From: Martelella lutilitoris
GTDB lineage: Bacteria; Pseudomonadota; Alphaproteobacteria; Rhizobiales; Rhizobiaceae
DNA length: 64,000 nt
Direction of reading: 5' to 3'
NCBI RefSeq assembly: GCF_016598595.1
Contig: NZ_CP066786.1
Coordinates: forward strand, 2,937,501-3,001,500
In this document: positions 1 through 8,940 of the stretch, piece by piece
Layout: every line of letters starts with the position of its first letter
Numbering within the stretch: position 1 is the first letter of the stretch
The notes under the pieces: model-generated
Told to the model about the DNA's origin: nothing
Databases searched by the model: none
The model's input: only the letters and a program-made list of their open reading frames with translations
Program-made: the position numbers and the translations under genes

Positions 1-1
1 C

Positions 2-601
2 AAGGCCGGCTATCCGCTCGACGCCGGCGCGCTCCTGATCATCGAGGTCGAGGGCTCGGAAGACGAGATGGAGGCGATGCTTGCCGAAATCGTCGCGATC
101 GCCGAGCGCCACGGCGTGATGGCGATCCGCCGCAGCCAGTCGGCGACGGAAGCCGCGCTGATCTGGAAGGGCCGAAAGTCCGCCTTCGGCGCCACCGGCC
201 GCATTGCCGACTATATCTGCATGGACGGCACCGTGCCGCTCAGCCAGCTTTCCTACGTGCTGCAGAAAACGAGCGAGATCACCGACCGCTACGGCCTGCG
301 CGTCGCCAATGTGTTCCATGCCGGCGACGGCAACATGCATCCGCTGATCCTCTACAATATCAACGACCCGGAAGACGCCGCGCGCGCCGAGGAAGCGGGC
401 GCGGAAATCCTGAAACTCTGCGTCGATGCCGGCGGCTGCCTGACCGGCGAACACGGCGTCGGCATCGAGAAACGCGACCTGATGCGCCATCAGTATTCCG
501 ACGTCGACCTTCGCCAGCAGATGGCGGTGCGCGCCGCCTTCGATCCGGACTGGGTGCTGAACCCCTCCAAGGTTTTTCCTCTGGAGGGACGGGATGACTG
601 A
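2..601 (+). CDS. glcD: Glycolate oxidase subunit GlcD, C-terminal part (truncated by window edge)
   Basis: The reading frame is open from the window edge, so the N-terminal FAD-binding half lies outside. The visible 199 residues are the C-terminal FAD-linked oxidase domain of the GlcD/D-lactate dehydrogenase family, with the HAGDGNMHP and GEHGVGIEK motifs typical of the family. GlcD is the flavoprotein subunit that oxidises glycolate to glyoxylate together with GlcE and GlcF. The stop codon overlaps the glcE start (ATG at 594) by 8 bases, which implies translational coupling. The order glcD-glcE-glcF supports glycolate oxidase over a stand-alone D-lactate dehydrogenase. Confidence 0.93.
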   Translation, partial: KAGYPLDAGALLIIEVEGSEDEMEAMLAEIVAIAERHGVMAIRRSQSATEAALIWKGRKSAFGATGRIADYICMDGTVPLSQLSYVLQKTSEITDRYGLRVANVFHAGDGNMHPLILYNINDPEDAARAEEAGAEILKLCVDAGGCLTGEHGVGIEKRDLMRHQYSDVDLRQQMAVRAAFDPDWVLNPSKVFPLEGRDD

Positions 602-1817
602 GATGCTGACGCCTGAAACCGAGACGGAAGCCGCCGGCATCATCGCCCGCCATTTCGAGACGGGCGTGCCGCTTGCCCTTTGCGGCGGCAATACCCGGTC
701 CGGCTTCGGCAATCCGCAGAGGGCCGAAACCACGCTTTCGTCTTCCGCGCTTTCCGGCATCGTCTCCTACGAGCCGTCGGAAATGGTGATGACGGCGCGG
801 GCCGGCACCCCGCTTGCCGAAATCGAGGCGGCGCTCAGGACAAACGGCCAGTTCCTCGCCTTCGAGCCGATGGACCATCGCGGCATCATGAATACCGAGG
901 GCACGCCGACGATCGGCGGCGTGTTCGCCGCCAATGTCTCCGGTCCCCGCCGCTTCGCGCTGGCGGGTGCTGCCCGCGACCATCTGCTGGGCGCGCGTTT
1001 CATCAATGGCAAGGGCGAGGCGATCAAGGCCGGCGGCCGGGTGATGAAGAATGTGACCGGGCTTGACCTCGCCCGGCTGATGGCGGGCTCGCACGGCACG
1101 CTCGGCTTCCTGACGGAAGTGACCTTCAAGGTGCTGCCGGCGCCGAAGGCGGCGACCACCATCGTCGTCTCCGACCTGACCGATGACGACGCCATCGCGC
1201 TGATGGCAGCCGCCATGGCGCTGCCGCTCGAGGTTTCGGGCGCCGCCCACCTGCCCTACAGCGTCCGCCCCGCCTTCCTGTCCGGCGCGCTCGAAGGCGA
1301 CAGTGTCACCTGCCTCCGGCTGGAAGGCCTGCCGGAATCGGTCGCCGTCCGCGCCGAAAAGCTGAAGGACTATGCCGGCGCGATCGGTCCCGTCGCCGAA
1401 CTGGAGGCGACGAAAACCGCCACGCTCTGGCGCGAGATTCGCGACGCCGCGCCCTATGCGGAAAAATCGCTGCGCCCGCTCTGGCGCGTCAGCATAGCGC
1501 CCTCGGAAGCCGCGAAGCTTGTTGCCGACATCCGCCTTGAGGCGGCCGTCGATGCGCTTTACGACTGGCAGGGCGGACTGATCTGGATGCGCATGGACGG
1601 CGCGCCGGAACCGGGCCGGCTGAGGTCCCTGATCAAGGCCCATGGCGGCGGCCACGCCACGCTGATGCGCGCGGACCCGACAGCACGGGCGCTGATCCCC
1701 GCCTTCGAGCCGCAGCCGCCGGCCATTGCCGCCCTTTCGGCGCGGATCAAGCAGAAACTCGACCCCAAGGGGATATTCAGCCCCGGAAAGATGGCGAAAG
1801 AGGAGATGGCAGCATGA
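594..1817 (+). CDS. glcE: Glycolate oxidase FAD-binding subunit GlcE
   Basis: The 407-residue product carries a PCMH-type FAD-binding domain in its first half, with a GGNTRSGFG segment near residue 31 and PTIGGVFAANVSGPRR near residue 105. The C-terminal part is shorter and more variable than in GlcD, as is normal for GlcE. It is the second flavin subunit of glycolate oxidase. It overlaps glcD upstream by 8 bases. Its stop overlaps the next start as ATGA at 1814-1817, so the operon is tightly coupled. Confidence 0.92.
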   Translation: MTEMLTPETETEAAGIIARHFETGVPLALCGGNTRSGFGNPQRAETTLSSSALSGIVSYEPSEMVMTARAGTPLAEIEAALRTNGQFLAFEPMDHRGIMNTEGTPTIGGVFAANVSGPRRFALAGAARDHLLGARFINGKGEAIKAGGRVMKNVTGLDLARLMAGSHGTLGFLTEVTFKVLPAPKAATTIVVSDLTDDDAIALMAAAMALPLEVSGAAHLPYSVRPAFLSGALEGDSVTCLRLEGLPESVAVRAEKLKDYAGAIGPVAELEATKTATLWREIRDAAPYAEKSLRPLWRVSIAPSEAAKLVADIRLEAAVDALYDWQGGLIWMRMDGAPEPGRLRSLIKAHGGGHATLMRADPTARALIPAFEPQPPAIAALSARIKQKLDPKGIFSPGKMAKEEMAA

Positions 1818-2191
1818 GTGACCCGCAGACGACACCGCCCAAACGGTTTGGCGATGGCTGGATGGATCCGACCAGGAACAACGTCATCCTCATCTATATC
1901 CTTTATCTCGTCAGTTGCGTGATCTTCATTGCCGGCGTCATCGGCCTGATCTCGGCCTATATGAACCGCGACAAGGCCGAGGACTGGCTGAAGACGCATT
2001 ACACCTGGGCGATCCGCACTTTCTGGATCGCGCTGCTCTTCTCGGCCATTTCCTTCGTGCTGACCTTCGTGATCATCGGCGTGTTCGGCTTCCTGGCCAC
2101 CGCCGTCTGGGTCATCGTCCGCGTGATCATCGGCCTGCAGAAGGTCAACCGTTCGGAGCCGATCGAGCGCCCGCAAAGCTGGCTGGTTTAG
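1814..2191 (+). CDS. Small DUF4870-like membrane protein inside the glc operon
   Basis: This 125-residue protein has a short hydrophilic N-terminus and then about three hydrophobic segments (roughly residues 25-47, 70-90 and 92-112) separated by a polar stretch containing KAEDWLKTHYTW. The layout resembles the DUF4870/Tic20-like small membrane proteins. It is coupled to glcE by an ATGA overlap, and glcF starts 9 bases after its stop, so it is transcribed with the glycolate oxidase genes. It is not one of the classical Glc subunits. It could help membrane attachment of the complex, but that is inference from position only. Confidence 0.8.
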   Translation: MSDPQTTPPKRFGDGWMDPTRNNVILIYILYLVSCVIFIAGVIGLISAYMNRDKAEDWLKTHYTWAIRTFWIALLFSAISFVLTFVIIGVFGFLATAVWVIVRVIIGLQKVNRSEPIERPQSWLV

Positions 2192-2200
2192 GCGCATCCC

Positions 2201-3517
2201 ATGCAGACCCGCTTCTCCCCCGAGCAGCTTGCCGATCCCAAGGTCGCCGAAGCCGAATCCATCCTGCGCAAATGCGTCCATTGCGGTTTCTGCACGGCGA
2301 CCTGCCCGACCTATGTAACGCTCGGCAACGAACTCGACAGTCCGCGCGGGCGCATCTACCTGATCAAGGACATGCTGGAAAACGGGCGGCCGGCGGATGA
2401 GGAAGTGGTCACCCATATCGACCGCTGTCTCTCCTGCCTGTCCTGCGTGACCACCTGTCCGTCGGGCGTCGACTACATGCATCTCGTCGACCATGCCCGC
2501 GTCCATATCGAAAAGACCTACAAACGCCCCTTCATGAACCGCTTCACCCGCGCTGTGCTGGCGGCGGTGCTGCCCTATCCGGCCCGTTTTCGCGCGGCCC
2601 TTTCACTGGCGCGGCTCGGGCGGCCCTTTGCCGGGCTCTTCGGCTCGGTGACCGCGCTCAAACCCTTCGAGGCGATGCTGAAACTGGCGCCTTCGCGCTT
2701 GCCCGCGGCCTCCCCCGTCTCGAAACCCGCGACCCATACGCCCACTGCCGAGAAACGCGGCCGCGTGGCGCTGCTGACCGGCTGCGCCCAATCGGTGCTC
2801 GACCCCGCGATCAACGAGGCGACCGTCCGCCTCCTGACGCGGCTCGGCATCGAGGTGGTGGTGCCGGAGGGCGAAGGCTGTTGCGGCTCACTGGTCCACC
2901 ATATGGGCCGCGAGGAACAGGCGCTTGCCGAGGCGCGCAGGAATGTCGACGTCTGGACGCGGGAGATCGAGAACGGCGGGCTCGACGCCGTCATCATCAC
3001 CGCCTCCGGCTGCGGCACGACGATCAAGGATTACGGCCACATGCTGCGGCATGATCCGGCCTATGCGGAAAAGGCCGCCAGGGTTTCAGCGCTTGCGAAG
3101 GACATCACCGAATATCTGACGACGCTCGCCCTTCCCGAGCAGAAGCGCCAGGGCATCACCGTCGCCTATCACTCCGCCTGCTCCATGCAGCACGGCCAGC
3201 AGATCAAGGCCGGACCGAAACTGCTCCTGGAGGCGGCCGGCTTTGCCGTGAAGGAACCGGGCGAAGGGCATCTGTGCTGCGGATCAGCCGGGACCTACAA
3301 CATCATGCAGCCGGAGATCTCGGCGAAGCTGAAGGCCCGCAAGGTGAAGAATATCGAGGCGACCAAGCCCGACATCATCGCCACCGGCAATATCGGCTGC
3401 ATCACCCAGATCGCGTCGGGCACCGCCGTTCCGATCCTGCACACGGTGGAACTCATCGACTGGGCCTATGGCGGCGAGAAGCCGGACAAGCTGAAGGGCA
3501 TGAAGCGCTCCGCCTGA
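2201..3517 (+). CDS. glcF: Glycolate oxidase iron-sulfur subunit GlcF
   Basis: The 438-residue protein begins with two 4Fe-4S ferredoxin motifs, CVHCGFCTATCP at residues 25-36 and CLSCLSCVTTCP near residues 76-87. Two CCG domains follow (GCCGSLVHH near 226 and LCCGSAGTYN near 358), the standard GlcF arrangement. It passes electrons from the GlcD/GlcE flavins toward the membrane quinone pool. The start lies 9 bases after the small membrane protein gene. It ends 9 bases before the end of the convergent DUF4186 gene, with no clear terminator between them. Confidence 0.95.
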   Translation: MQTRFSPEQLADPKVAEAESILRKCVHCGFCTATCPTYVTLGNELDSPRGRIYLIKDMLENGRPADEEVVTHIDRCLSCLSCVTTCPSGVDYMHLVDHARVHIEKTYKRPFMNRFTRAVLAAVLPYPARFRAALSLARLGRPFAGLFGSVTALKPFEAMLKLAPSRLPAASPVSKPATHTPTAEKRGRVALLTGCAQSVLDPAINEATVRLLTRLGIEVVVPEGEGCCGSLVHHMGREEQALAEARRNVDVWTREIENGGLDAVIITASGCGTTIKDYGHMLRHDPAYAEKAARVSALAKDITEYLTTLALPEQKRQGITVAYHSACSMQHGQQIKAGPKLLLEAAGFAVKEPGEGHLCCGSAGTYNIMQPEISAKLKARKVKNIEATKPDIIATGNIGCITQIASGTAVPILHTVELIDWAYGGEKPDKLKGMKRSA

Positions 3518-3526
3518 ACCGGCAGA

Positions 3527-3892
3527 TCACCGCTGCCCGGACGACATCTGCCCGACGATCCAGCGGTCGAGCACCGACACCACATAGGCGATCTCGCCCT
3601 CGTCGAGCGGCCGGCCCTTTTCGATGCCGTGCCATTTCATCAGGCAACCCCGGCAGCAGGTGGCCGTTGCATGCTGGGCGAGGAAGGCCGGGTGGCCGCG
3701 CATCGGCGTCTGCTTCCCGTCATTGGCGGGTTCGGCCGGCGCAAGGCGCGTGCGGATGAAATCCTCGGCATGGGCGTTGACCTCTGCCCTGCCCTTTGAC
3801 GCGGCATAGGCCCGGTCCTTCTCGGACAATGAAAAGCGGCTTCGGAATTTCGACCGCGACAGCCGGTCGAAAAGCGGATCGAGGTCAGCCAT
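3527..3892 (-). CDS. DUF4186 family protein
   Basis: The 121-residue soluble protein matches what I recall of the DUF4186 family: an N-terminal LFDRLSRSKFRSRF segment, a central NDGKQTPMRGHPAFLAQHATATCC stretch (residues about 58-81), and a CCRGCLMKWH motif followed by a C-terminal helix ending in RWIVG. The three close cysteines and nearby histidines could bind a metal or carry redox chemistry, but the function is unknown. It starts 8 bases after the stop of the upstream ATPase gene, so the two are probably co-transcribed. Confidence 0.85.
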   Translation of the reverse strand: MADLDPLFDRLSRSKFRSRFSLSEKDRAYAASKGRAEVNAHAEDFIRTRLAPAEPANDGKQTPMRGHPAFLAQHATATCCRGCLMKWHGIEKGRPLDEGEIAYVVSVLDRWIVGQMSSGQR

Positions 3893-3900
3893 TCCGCCTC

Positions 3901-4968
3901 TCAGTTCAACCGGTCGCCGCTTTCGGTATCGAAGACATGCATGCGCGCGGCATCGAAGACGATCTTTACCTGCTGATGGCGCTCATAGGGGACGCGTTCC
4001 GGCGTCAGCAGCAGAACCTGGTCGCCGCCGGCCGTCATCGTGGCATGGGTCTCGGAGCCCGTGGTCTCGGTGAATTCGATCACCGCCTCGGTTCCCGCAT
4101 CGTCAAAGGCGACATTTTCCGGACGTATGCCGATGGTGATCGCCGCACCGGCCTGAAGCCCGTCAACCGCCGGCAGCGGCCAGAGAGCCCCGCCCTTGCT
4201 GCGCAGACCCAATGCGCCATCCCGAGCCTCGGCCACGCCTTCAATGAGGTTCATGCCCGGCGCGCCGATGAAGCCGGCGACGAAGACATTCTGCGGCCGG
4301 TCGTAAAGCTCGAGCGGCGTTCCGACCTGCTCGATCACGCCGGTGCGCATCAGAACGATGCGCTCGCCCATGGTCATCGCTTCCATCTGATCATGGGTGA
4401 CATAGATCATCGTCGTCTCGAGCCGGCGGTGCAGCGCCTTGATCTCGGCGCGCATCTGGGCGCGCAGCTTGGCGTCGAGGTTCGACAGCGGCTCGTCGAA
4501 GAGGAAGGCCTCCGGATTGCGCACCAACGCCCGGCCCATGGCGACGCGCTGCTTCTGCCCGCCGGAAAGCTCGCTCGGATAGCGCTCCAGCTCATCGGTC
4601 AGCCCCAGCATCTCGGCCGCTCGTTCGACCGCCGCATCGCGCTCGGCGCGGGAGATGCCGGCCATGCGCAGGGCGAACGCCATATTCTTGCGCACGCTCA
4701 TATGCGGATAGAGCGCGAAATCCTGAAACACCATGGCGATGTTGCGCTGTCGCGGCTGCATCTTGTTGGCAACCTGGCCGTTGACCATCACCTCGCCCCC
4801 GGTGATCTCCTCAAGCCCCGAAATCATCCGCAACAGCGTCGACTTGCCGCAACCGGACGGGCCGACGAGAACGACGAATTCGCCATCTGCGATGTCGAGG
4901 TCAAGACCGTGGATGACCTGGCGCTGACCATATTTCTTGACGATGTTGCGCAGCGTGAGACTGGCCAT
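3901..4968 (-). CDS. MalK/UgpC-type sugar ABC transporter ATP-binding protein, orphan
   Basis: The 355-residue protein has a full ABC ATPase domain: Walker [10 protein letters not shown] near residue 37, signature [15 protein letters not shown] near 133, Walker [12 protein letters not shown] near 155 and an H-loop YVTHDQ near 190. A C-terminal TOBE/MalK regulatory domain of about 120 residues follows. This is the CUT1 carbohydrate-importer ATPase class (UgpC/MsmK/ThuK/SmoK). No permease or binding protein gene is adjacent, so it probably serves a transporter encoded elsewhere or several transporters. A carbohydrate ABC system that might need one starts at 62.6 kb, but distance makes any link speculative. 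Confidence 0.92.
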   Translation of the reverse strand: MASLTLRNIVKKYGQRQVIHGLDLDIADGEFVVLVGPSGCGKSTLLRMISGLEEITGGEVMVNGQVANKMQPRQRNIAMVFQDFALYPHMSVRKNMAFALRMAGISRAERDAAVERAAEMLGLTDELERYPSELSGGQKQRVAMGRALVRNPEAFLFDEPLSNLDAKLRAQMRAEIKALHRRLETTMIYVTHDQMEAMTMGERIVLMRTGVIEQVGTPLELYDRPQNVFVAGFIGAPGMNLIEGVAEARDGALGLRSKGGALWPLPAVDGLQAGAAITIGIRPENVAFDDAGTEAVIEFTETTGSETHATMTAGGDQVLLLTPERVPYERHQQVKIVFDAARMHVFDTESGDRLN

Positions 4969-5295
4969 TGTTCTTCAAACCTCCGGGGCGGACGCGTTTG
5001 CGATCCGCCTTACCGTATTTCCGCCGGGGATGAAATTGCCTGGCGCACGCGGCAGGCCGAAACCGAGACGTTTTTTTTCGCATGATCAGGAACCAATCGG
5101 CGCATTAGAACGTTTGAAAGTTCTCCAGATAAGCCGCGTCCCGATAAATGCGGCAGTCTGGGACAGGGTGCGACCCGCCCCGGCACAGGCAAACTGTGCC
5201 GGGGATGCCCCGTTAACGATGCCGCGCGGCGCATCCGTTCCAGTCATGCGGCATTGTCGCGGAGGTGAGGTGTTTTCAGCTGACTGCGAAATACG
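4969..5295. other. Intergenic region with ATPase promoter side and a hairpin
   Basis: These 327 bases separate the start of the orphan ATPase gene from the end of the hydrolase gene, both on the minus strand. I see no credible gene. The region holds an 8-base T run at 5071-5078 and the strong hairpin at 5178-5204. The ATPase promoter should lie between them, but I cannot place it with confidence. Confidence 0.5.
5178..5204 (-). terminator. Stem-loop downstream of the dpp-like operon
   Basis: An 11-base perfect inverted repeat (CCCCGGCACAG paired with CTGTGCCGGGG) encloses a 5-base loop. It lies about 90 bases beyond the stop of the last gene of the minus-strand operon. No T run follows, so it may be a 3'-end-stabilising hairpin rather than a classical intrinsic terminator. 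Confidence 0.5.
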
Positions 5296-6051
5296 CTATG
5301 GCGCGGTTGCGACGCGCACCCCGTCGCGTTCCGCCGTCCCTTCGGCGAGCCACGCGCCAAGCGCCGCATTGACCGCGTCGGCCTGCTCGATCGGCGCGTT
5401 GTGGCCGGCCTCGGGGATCATGGTCAGGCGCGATCGGGCCGAAATCGCATGCATTTCCCGCGACAATTCCGGCGGCGTCACCGTATCCCGTTCGCCGCAG
5501 ATGATGGTGACCGGGCCCTGATAGGCGGCAAGCGCGGAACGCCCGTCCTTTCGGGCGATAATGGCCGCCTGCTGGGAGAAGAATGTGTCCATCCCCATAT
5601 CGACGCCCATGGCCACGAGATCGTCCATCAATGCGGGCGGCACATTGTCCGGACGGAAGCAGCACGCTTCGAGGCTCGCTCGATAGGCTCGCGCCATGCC
5701 GACCTGACGAGCCGCGATCATCGCGGCGCGACGTTCCACCGTGCGGCGCGCATTCTCGGGCTGGGCCGAGGTCGCGATCATCGCAACGCTTGTAATCCGT
5801 TCCGCATGTGTCTCCAGCAGACGGCAAAGGATATAACCGCCCATCGACCAGCCCGCCACATGCACCTTCTCCGGAAGCCGGCAGGCAATGATCTCCGCCA
5901 TTTCGGCGATGCTTTGCGCCGCAAAATGCTCTTCCGGCACGATCACCTCATGACCGAGCGCCTCCAGAAACGGAATCTGCAACTGCCAGACCCTGCGATC
6001 GCACTGGAGGCCGGGGATCAGCATCACCGGCTGTTTTCCTCCCGCGCTCAT
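5296..6051 (-). CDS. Alpha/beta hydrolase coupled to the peptide-type ABC operon
   Basis: The 251-residue protein has the alpha/beta-hydrolase fold landmarks: oxyanion region LIPGLQCD near residue 11, nucleophile elbow GWSMGGY with Ser69, an acid in GERDTVTPPE near 195 and a catalytic His in EAGHNAP near 220. I use the start at 6051 because ATGA there overlaps the stop of the upstream ATPase gene, while the longer open frame would run 84 bases into that gene. The family includes esterases, lactonases and amidases, and the substrate cannot be read from sequence. Its place as last gene of an uptake operon suggests it acts on the imported compound. Confidence 0.85.
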   Translation of the reverse strand: MSAGGKQPVMLIPGLQCDRRVWQLQIPFLEALGHEVIVPEEHFAAQSIAEMAEIIACRLPEKVHVAGWSMGGYILCRLLETHAERITSVAMIATSAQPENARRTVERRAAMIAARQVGMARAYRASLEACCFRPDNVPPALMDDLVAMGVDMGMDTFFSQQAAIIARKDGRSALAAYQGPVTIICGERDTVTPPELSREMHAISARSRLTMIPEAGHNAPIEQADAVNAALGAWLAEGTAERDGVRVATAP

Positions 6052-7025
6052 GGCGTGTCCGCCAGGTCTTCGGCATGGTGACAGGCAACCAGACGCCCCG
6101 GGCCGATCGGTCTCAGCGGCGGCTTCGAAAGGCATCGCTCCGTCGCATGGGGACAGCGCGGCCGGAAATGACAGCCCTCCGGCGGGTTCAGCGGGCTTGG
6201 AAGCTCGCCCTTCAGCAGCCGCTCGCGCTGCCCCTGGGGGGCCGGTCGCGGCACGGCCGACAACAGCAGCCGGGTATAGGGATGCGCGCTTCCGGCAAAA
6301 AGGTCGTGGACCGGCGCCAGTTCGACAATCCGCCCCAGATACATCACGGCGACCCGGTCGGCGATGTGGGCGACCACCGAAAGATCGTGCGAGACGAAGA
6401 TCAGCGTCAGGCCCATCTCCTGCTGCAGCCTGAGGATCAGGTTGATGATCTGCGCCTGGATGGAGACGTCGAGCGCGGAGACCGGCTCATCGGCCACGAT
6501 CATCTCCGGGTCGAGCGCGATGGCGCGGGCGATACCGATGCGCTGGCACTGGCCGCCGGAAAGCTCATGCGGGTATTTGTCGAGGTGGTAGGAGGACAAG
6601 CCGCAGGCCGACGCCACGGCCTCGACGCGGGCGCCGATTTCCGCAGGACTGCCGTAGCGGTAGTTCTTCAGCGCCTCGGCAAGGATCACCCGCGCCGTCA
6701 TCCGGGCATTGAGCGAGGCATAGGGATCCTGGAACACCATCTGGAACCGCCGCCGCGCGGCATGCAGGCGTGATGACGAAACGGCGTTCAGGTCTTCGCC
6801 GTCAAAGGCGATTGCGCCCTCCGTCGGCTTTTCCAGGTGCATGATCAGCCGGGCAAGCGTCGATTTTCCGCAGCCCGACTCGCCAACCAGGCCGAGCGTC
6901 TCGCCTTTTCGGATCTCCAGGTCGACGCCGTTGATCGCATGCAAAAGCCGGGGTTTGCCGAAGAACCCGGCCTTGCCGATATCATAGGCCTTGCTCACGC
7001 CTTCAAGCTTCACCTGCACATTCAT
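6048..7025 (-). CDS. Oligopeptide/dipeptide-type ABC transporter ATPase (OppF/DppF class)
   Basis: The 325-residue protein has Walker [10 protein letters not shown] near residue 49, signature LSGGQCQRIGIARAI near 157, Walker B IVADEPVSALD and the C-terminal oligopeptide/dipeptide extension with cysteines (CHFRPRCPHA). The start is ATG at 7025, which overlaps the upstream stop as ATGA. An in-frame TTG two codons earlier is less likely. It pairs with the next-upstream ATPase as the heterodimeric motor of a peptide-class (PepT/Dpp/Opp) importer. Confidence 0.92.
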   Translation of the reverse strand: MNVQVKLEGVSKAYDIGKAGFFGKPRLLHAINGVDLEIRKGETLGLVGESGCGKSTLARLIMHLEKPTEGAIAFDGEDLNAVSSSRLHAARRRFQMVFQDPYASLNARMTARVILAEALKNYRYGSPAEIGARVEAVASACGLSSYHLDKYPHELSGGQCQRIGIARAIALDPEMIVADEPVSALDVSIQAQIINLILRLQQEMGLTLIFVSHDLSVVAHIADRVAVMYLGRIVELAPVHDLFAGSAHPYTRLLLSAVPRPAPQGQRERLLKGELPSPLNPPEGCHFRPRCPHATERCLSKPPLRPIGPGRLVACHHAEDLADTP

Positions 7026-8044
7026 TGCCAAGCCCTCACGATTTCATTGGCCTCAAGCGCCGCGGCGACATCGCCGGCATTGAGGCAGGCGGCGCGGTGA
7101 CCTTTCCCGACCGCCCGATGCTCGGGCAGCACGGTTTTGCAGGCGGGCGTCGCGAAGGCGCAGCGATCGGCATAGATGCAGTGCTCCACCCGATGATCGA
7201 GACGCGGCACGGCGCCCGGAATTTCCTTCAGCGGCCTGCGATGGTGAAGAGCCCCCGACAGCGGCAGGGCCTCGATCAGCCCGGCCGTATAGCCATGGGC
7301 CGGCCCGCCGAGGATCGACGGCACCGGCCCCTCCTCGACCACGCGCCCGGCATACATCACCATCACCCGGTCGGCGGTCTCGGCAACGACACCCAGATCA
7401 TGGGTGATGAGGATCACCGACATGGAGAGATCGCGCCTCAGATCCGTGATCAGTTCCAGGATTTCCGCCTGCACCGTCACGTCGAGCGCGGTGGTCGGTT
7501 CATCGGCAATCAGCAGTTCCGGATCGCAGGCAAGCGCCATCGCGATCATCACCCTTTGCCGCATGCCGCCCGAAAGCTCGTGCGGATAGGCGTTGATCCG
7601 GTTTTTCGCATCGGGAATGCGCACCAGATCGAGCATTTCCAGCGCCCGGACCATCGCCGCCTTTTTCGAAACGCCCCGGTGACGCGCGACGGTCTCGGCG
7701 ATCTGCATGCCGATCGTGTGGACCGGCGTGAAGGATGTCATCGGATCCTGAAAGATCATCCCGATCCTGCCGCCGCGGATCGCGCGCATCTCCCGCTCGC
7801 TCTTTTGCAGCAGGTCTTCTCCGTCGAGCACGATGCTGCCGGAGGGATAATGCACGCCGTGGCGCGGCAGAAGCCGCATCACCGACATCGCCGTCACCGA
7901 CTTGCCGCAACCCGATTCGCCGACAAAGGAGAGGATTTCGCCGCGGTCCACATGAAAGGAGACGTCGGTGAGCGCGTGGTGAATGCCCGCCTTGCCGGAA
8001 AAGGTCAGCGACAGATTGTCGACGGAAAGAAAGGTCTCGCCCAT
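7022..8044 (-). CDS. Oligopeptide/dipeptide-type ABC transporter ATPase (OppD/DppD class)
   Basis: About 340 residues with Walker [10 protein letters not shown] near residue 41, signature [15 protein letters not shown] near 158, Walker [13 protein letters not shown] and the cysteine-containing C-terminal extension ([14 protein letters not shown]) of the family. ATG at 8044 shares one base with the upstream stop (TGATG). A GTG one codon earlier is also possible. It is the first ATPase of the peptide-class importer and is followed directly by the second ATPase gene. Confidence 0.92.
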   Translation of the reverse strand: MGETFLSVDNLSLTFSGKAGIHHALTDVSFHVDRGEILSFVGESGCGKSVTAMSVMRLLPRHGVHYPSGSIVLDGEDLLQKSEREMRAIRGGRIGMIFQDPMTSFTPVHTIGMQIAETVARHRGVSKKAAMVRALEMLDLVRIPDAKNRINAYPHELSGGMRQRVMIAMALACDPELLIADEPTTALDVTVQAEILELITDLRRDLSMSVILITHDLGVVAETADRVMVMYAGRVVEEGPVPSILGGPAHGYTAGLIEALPLSGALHHRRPLKEIPGAVPRLDHRVEHCIYADRCAFATPACKTVLPEHRAVGKGHRAACLNAGDVAAALEANEIVRAWQ

Positions 8045-8940
8045 CACAATATCCCCCTTTTGGCCTTGCGCGGGTCGACCGCATCGGAAAGCCGGTCGCC
8101 CAGAATGTTGACGAGCAGCACCAGCAGCGAGAGCGCAAGCCCCGGATAGAGCATCAGTTCGGGATGCAGCCGGAACATGGACTTTGCCGCCGCCATCATC
8201 CCGCCCCAGCTCGGAATATCCGGCGAGACGCCGACGCCGAGAAAGGCGAGCACGGCAGAAGTGATGACGGCTGAGGCGCAGGCATAGGTCGCCTGCACCA
8301 GGACCGGGCCGAACATGTTGGGCAGCACATGGCGAAACACCAGCGGCAGGCCGCGCGTGCCGATCGAAACGGCGGCGGCCAGATAGGGCTGGCGGCGGAT
8401 GCCGAGCACCAGCGCGCGCACGACACGCACCATGCGCGGTATCTCCGGCACAGTGATGGCGACGATGACGGCGGCAAGCCCCTGTTCCATAAGCGAGGCG
8501 AGCGCGATGGCGAGCAGCACGGCCGGGATCGACATCATCGCGTCGTTGAGACGCATGACGATGGCGCCGCCGAGATTTGAAAAGCCCGCATAGACCCCGA
8601 TGGCAACGCCGATGAGGGTGGTGATTCCGGCAACGGCAAAGCCGACGGCCATGGAATTGCGGGTGCCGTAGATCAGCCGCGCGTAGACGTCGCGGCCGAG
8701 ATTGTCGGTCCCGAGCCAGTGTTCTGCGGACGGCGGGCGGTAGCGCATGGCCGGATTGATCGCCATCGGGTCGCCCGCCAGAAGCGGCGCAAACATGCCG
8801 ACCAGGGCCATAGCAACCAGCATCGCGAGCACGATCGTGACTTCGCGGTGGACCTTGAGAAAACGGAAACCCTCGCTGACGAGAAGCCGGGTTTCGGAGG
8901 CGCGGGCGCTCCTGGCAGTTTCTTCCATGATCGCCGTCAT
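8044..8940 (-). CDS. Dipeptide-type ABC transporter permease (DppC class)
   Basis: The 298-residue protein has a cytoplasmic N-terminus, a first membrane helix near residues 35-55, a periplasmic stretch with the NPAMRYRPPSAEHWLGTDNLGRDV motif typical of DppC/OppC N-domains, and a five-helix binding-protein-dependent transport domain. The start overlaps the upstream permease stop as ATGA. It forms the channel with the DppB-class subunit. Confidence 0.93.
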   Translation of the reverse strand: MTAIMEETARSARASETRLLVSEGFRFLKVHREVTIVLAMLVAMALVGMFAPLLAGDPMAINPAMRYRPPSAEHWLGTDNLGRDVYARLIYGTRNSMAVGFAVAGITTLIGVAIGVYAGFSNLGGAIVMRLNDAMMSIPAVLLAIALASLMEQGLAAVIVAITVPEIPRMVRVVRALVLGIRRQPYLAAAVSIGTRGLPLVFRHVLPNMFGPVLVQATYACASAVITSAVLAFLGVGVSPDIPSWGGMMAAAKSMFRLHPELMLYPGLALSLLVLLVNILGDRLSDAVDPRKAKRGIL

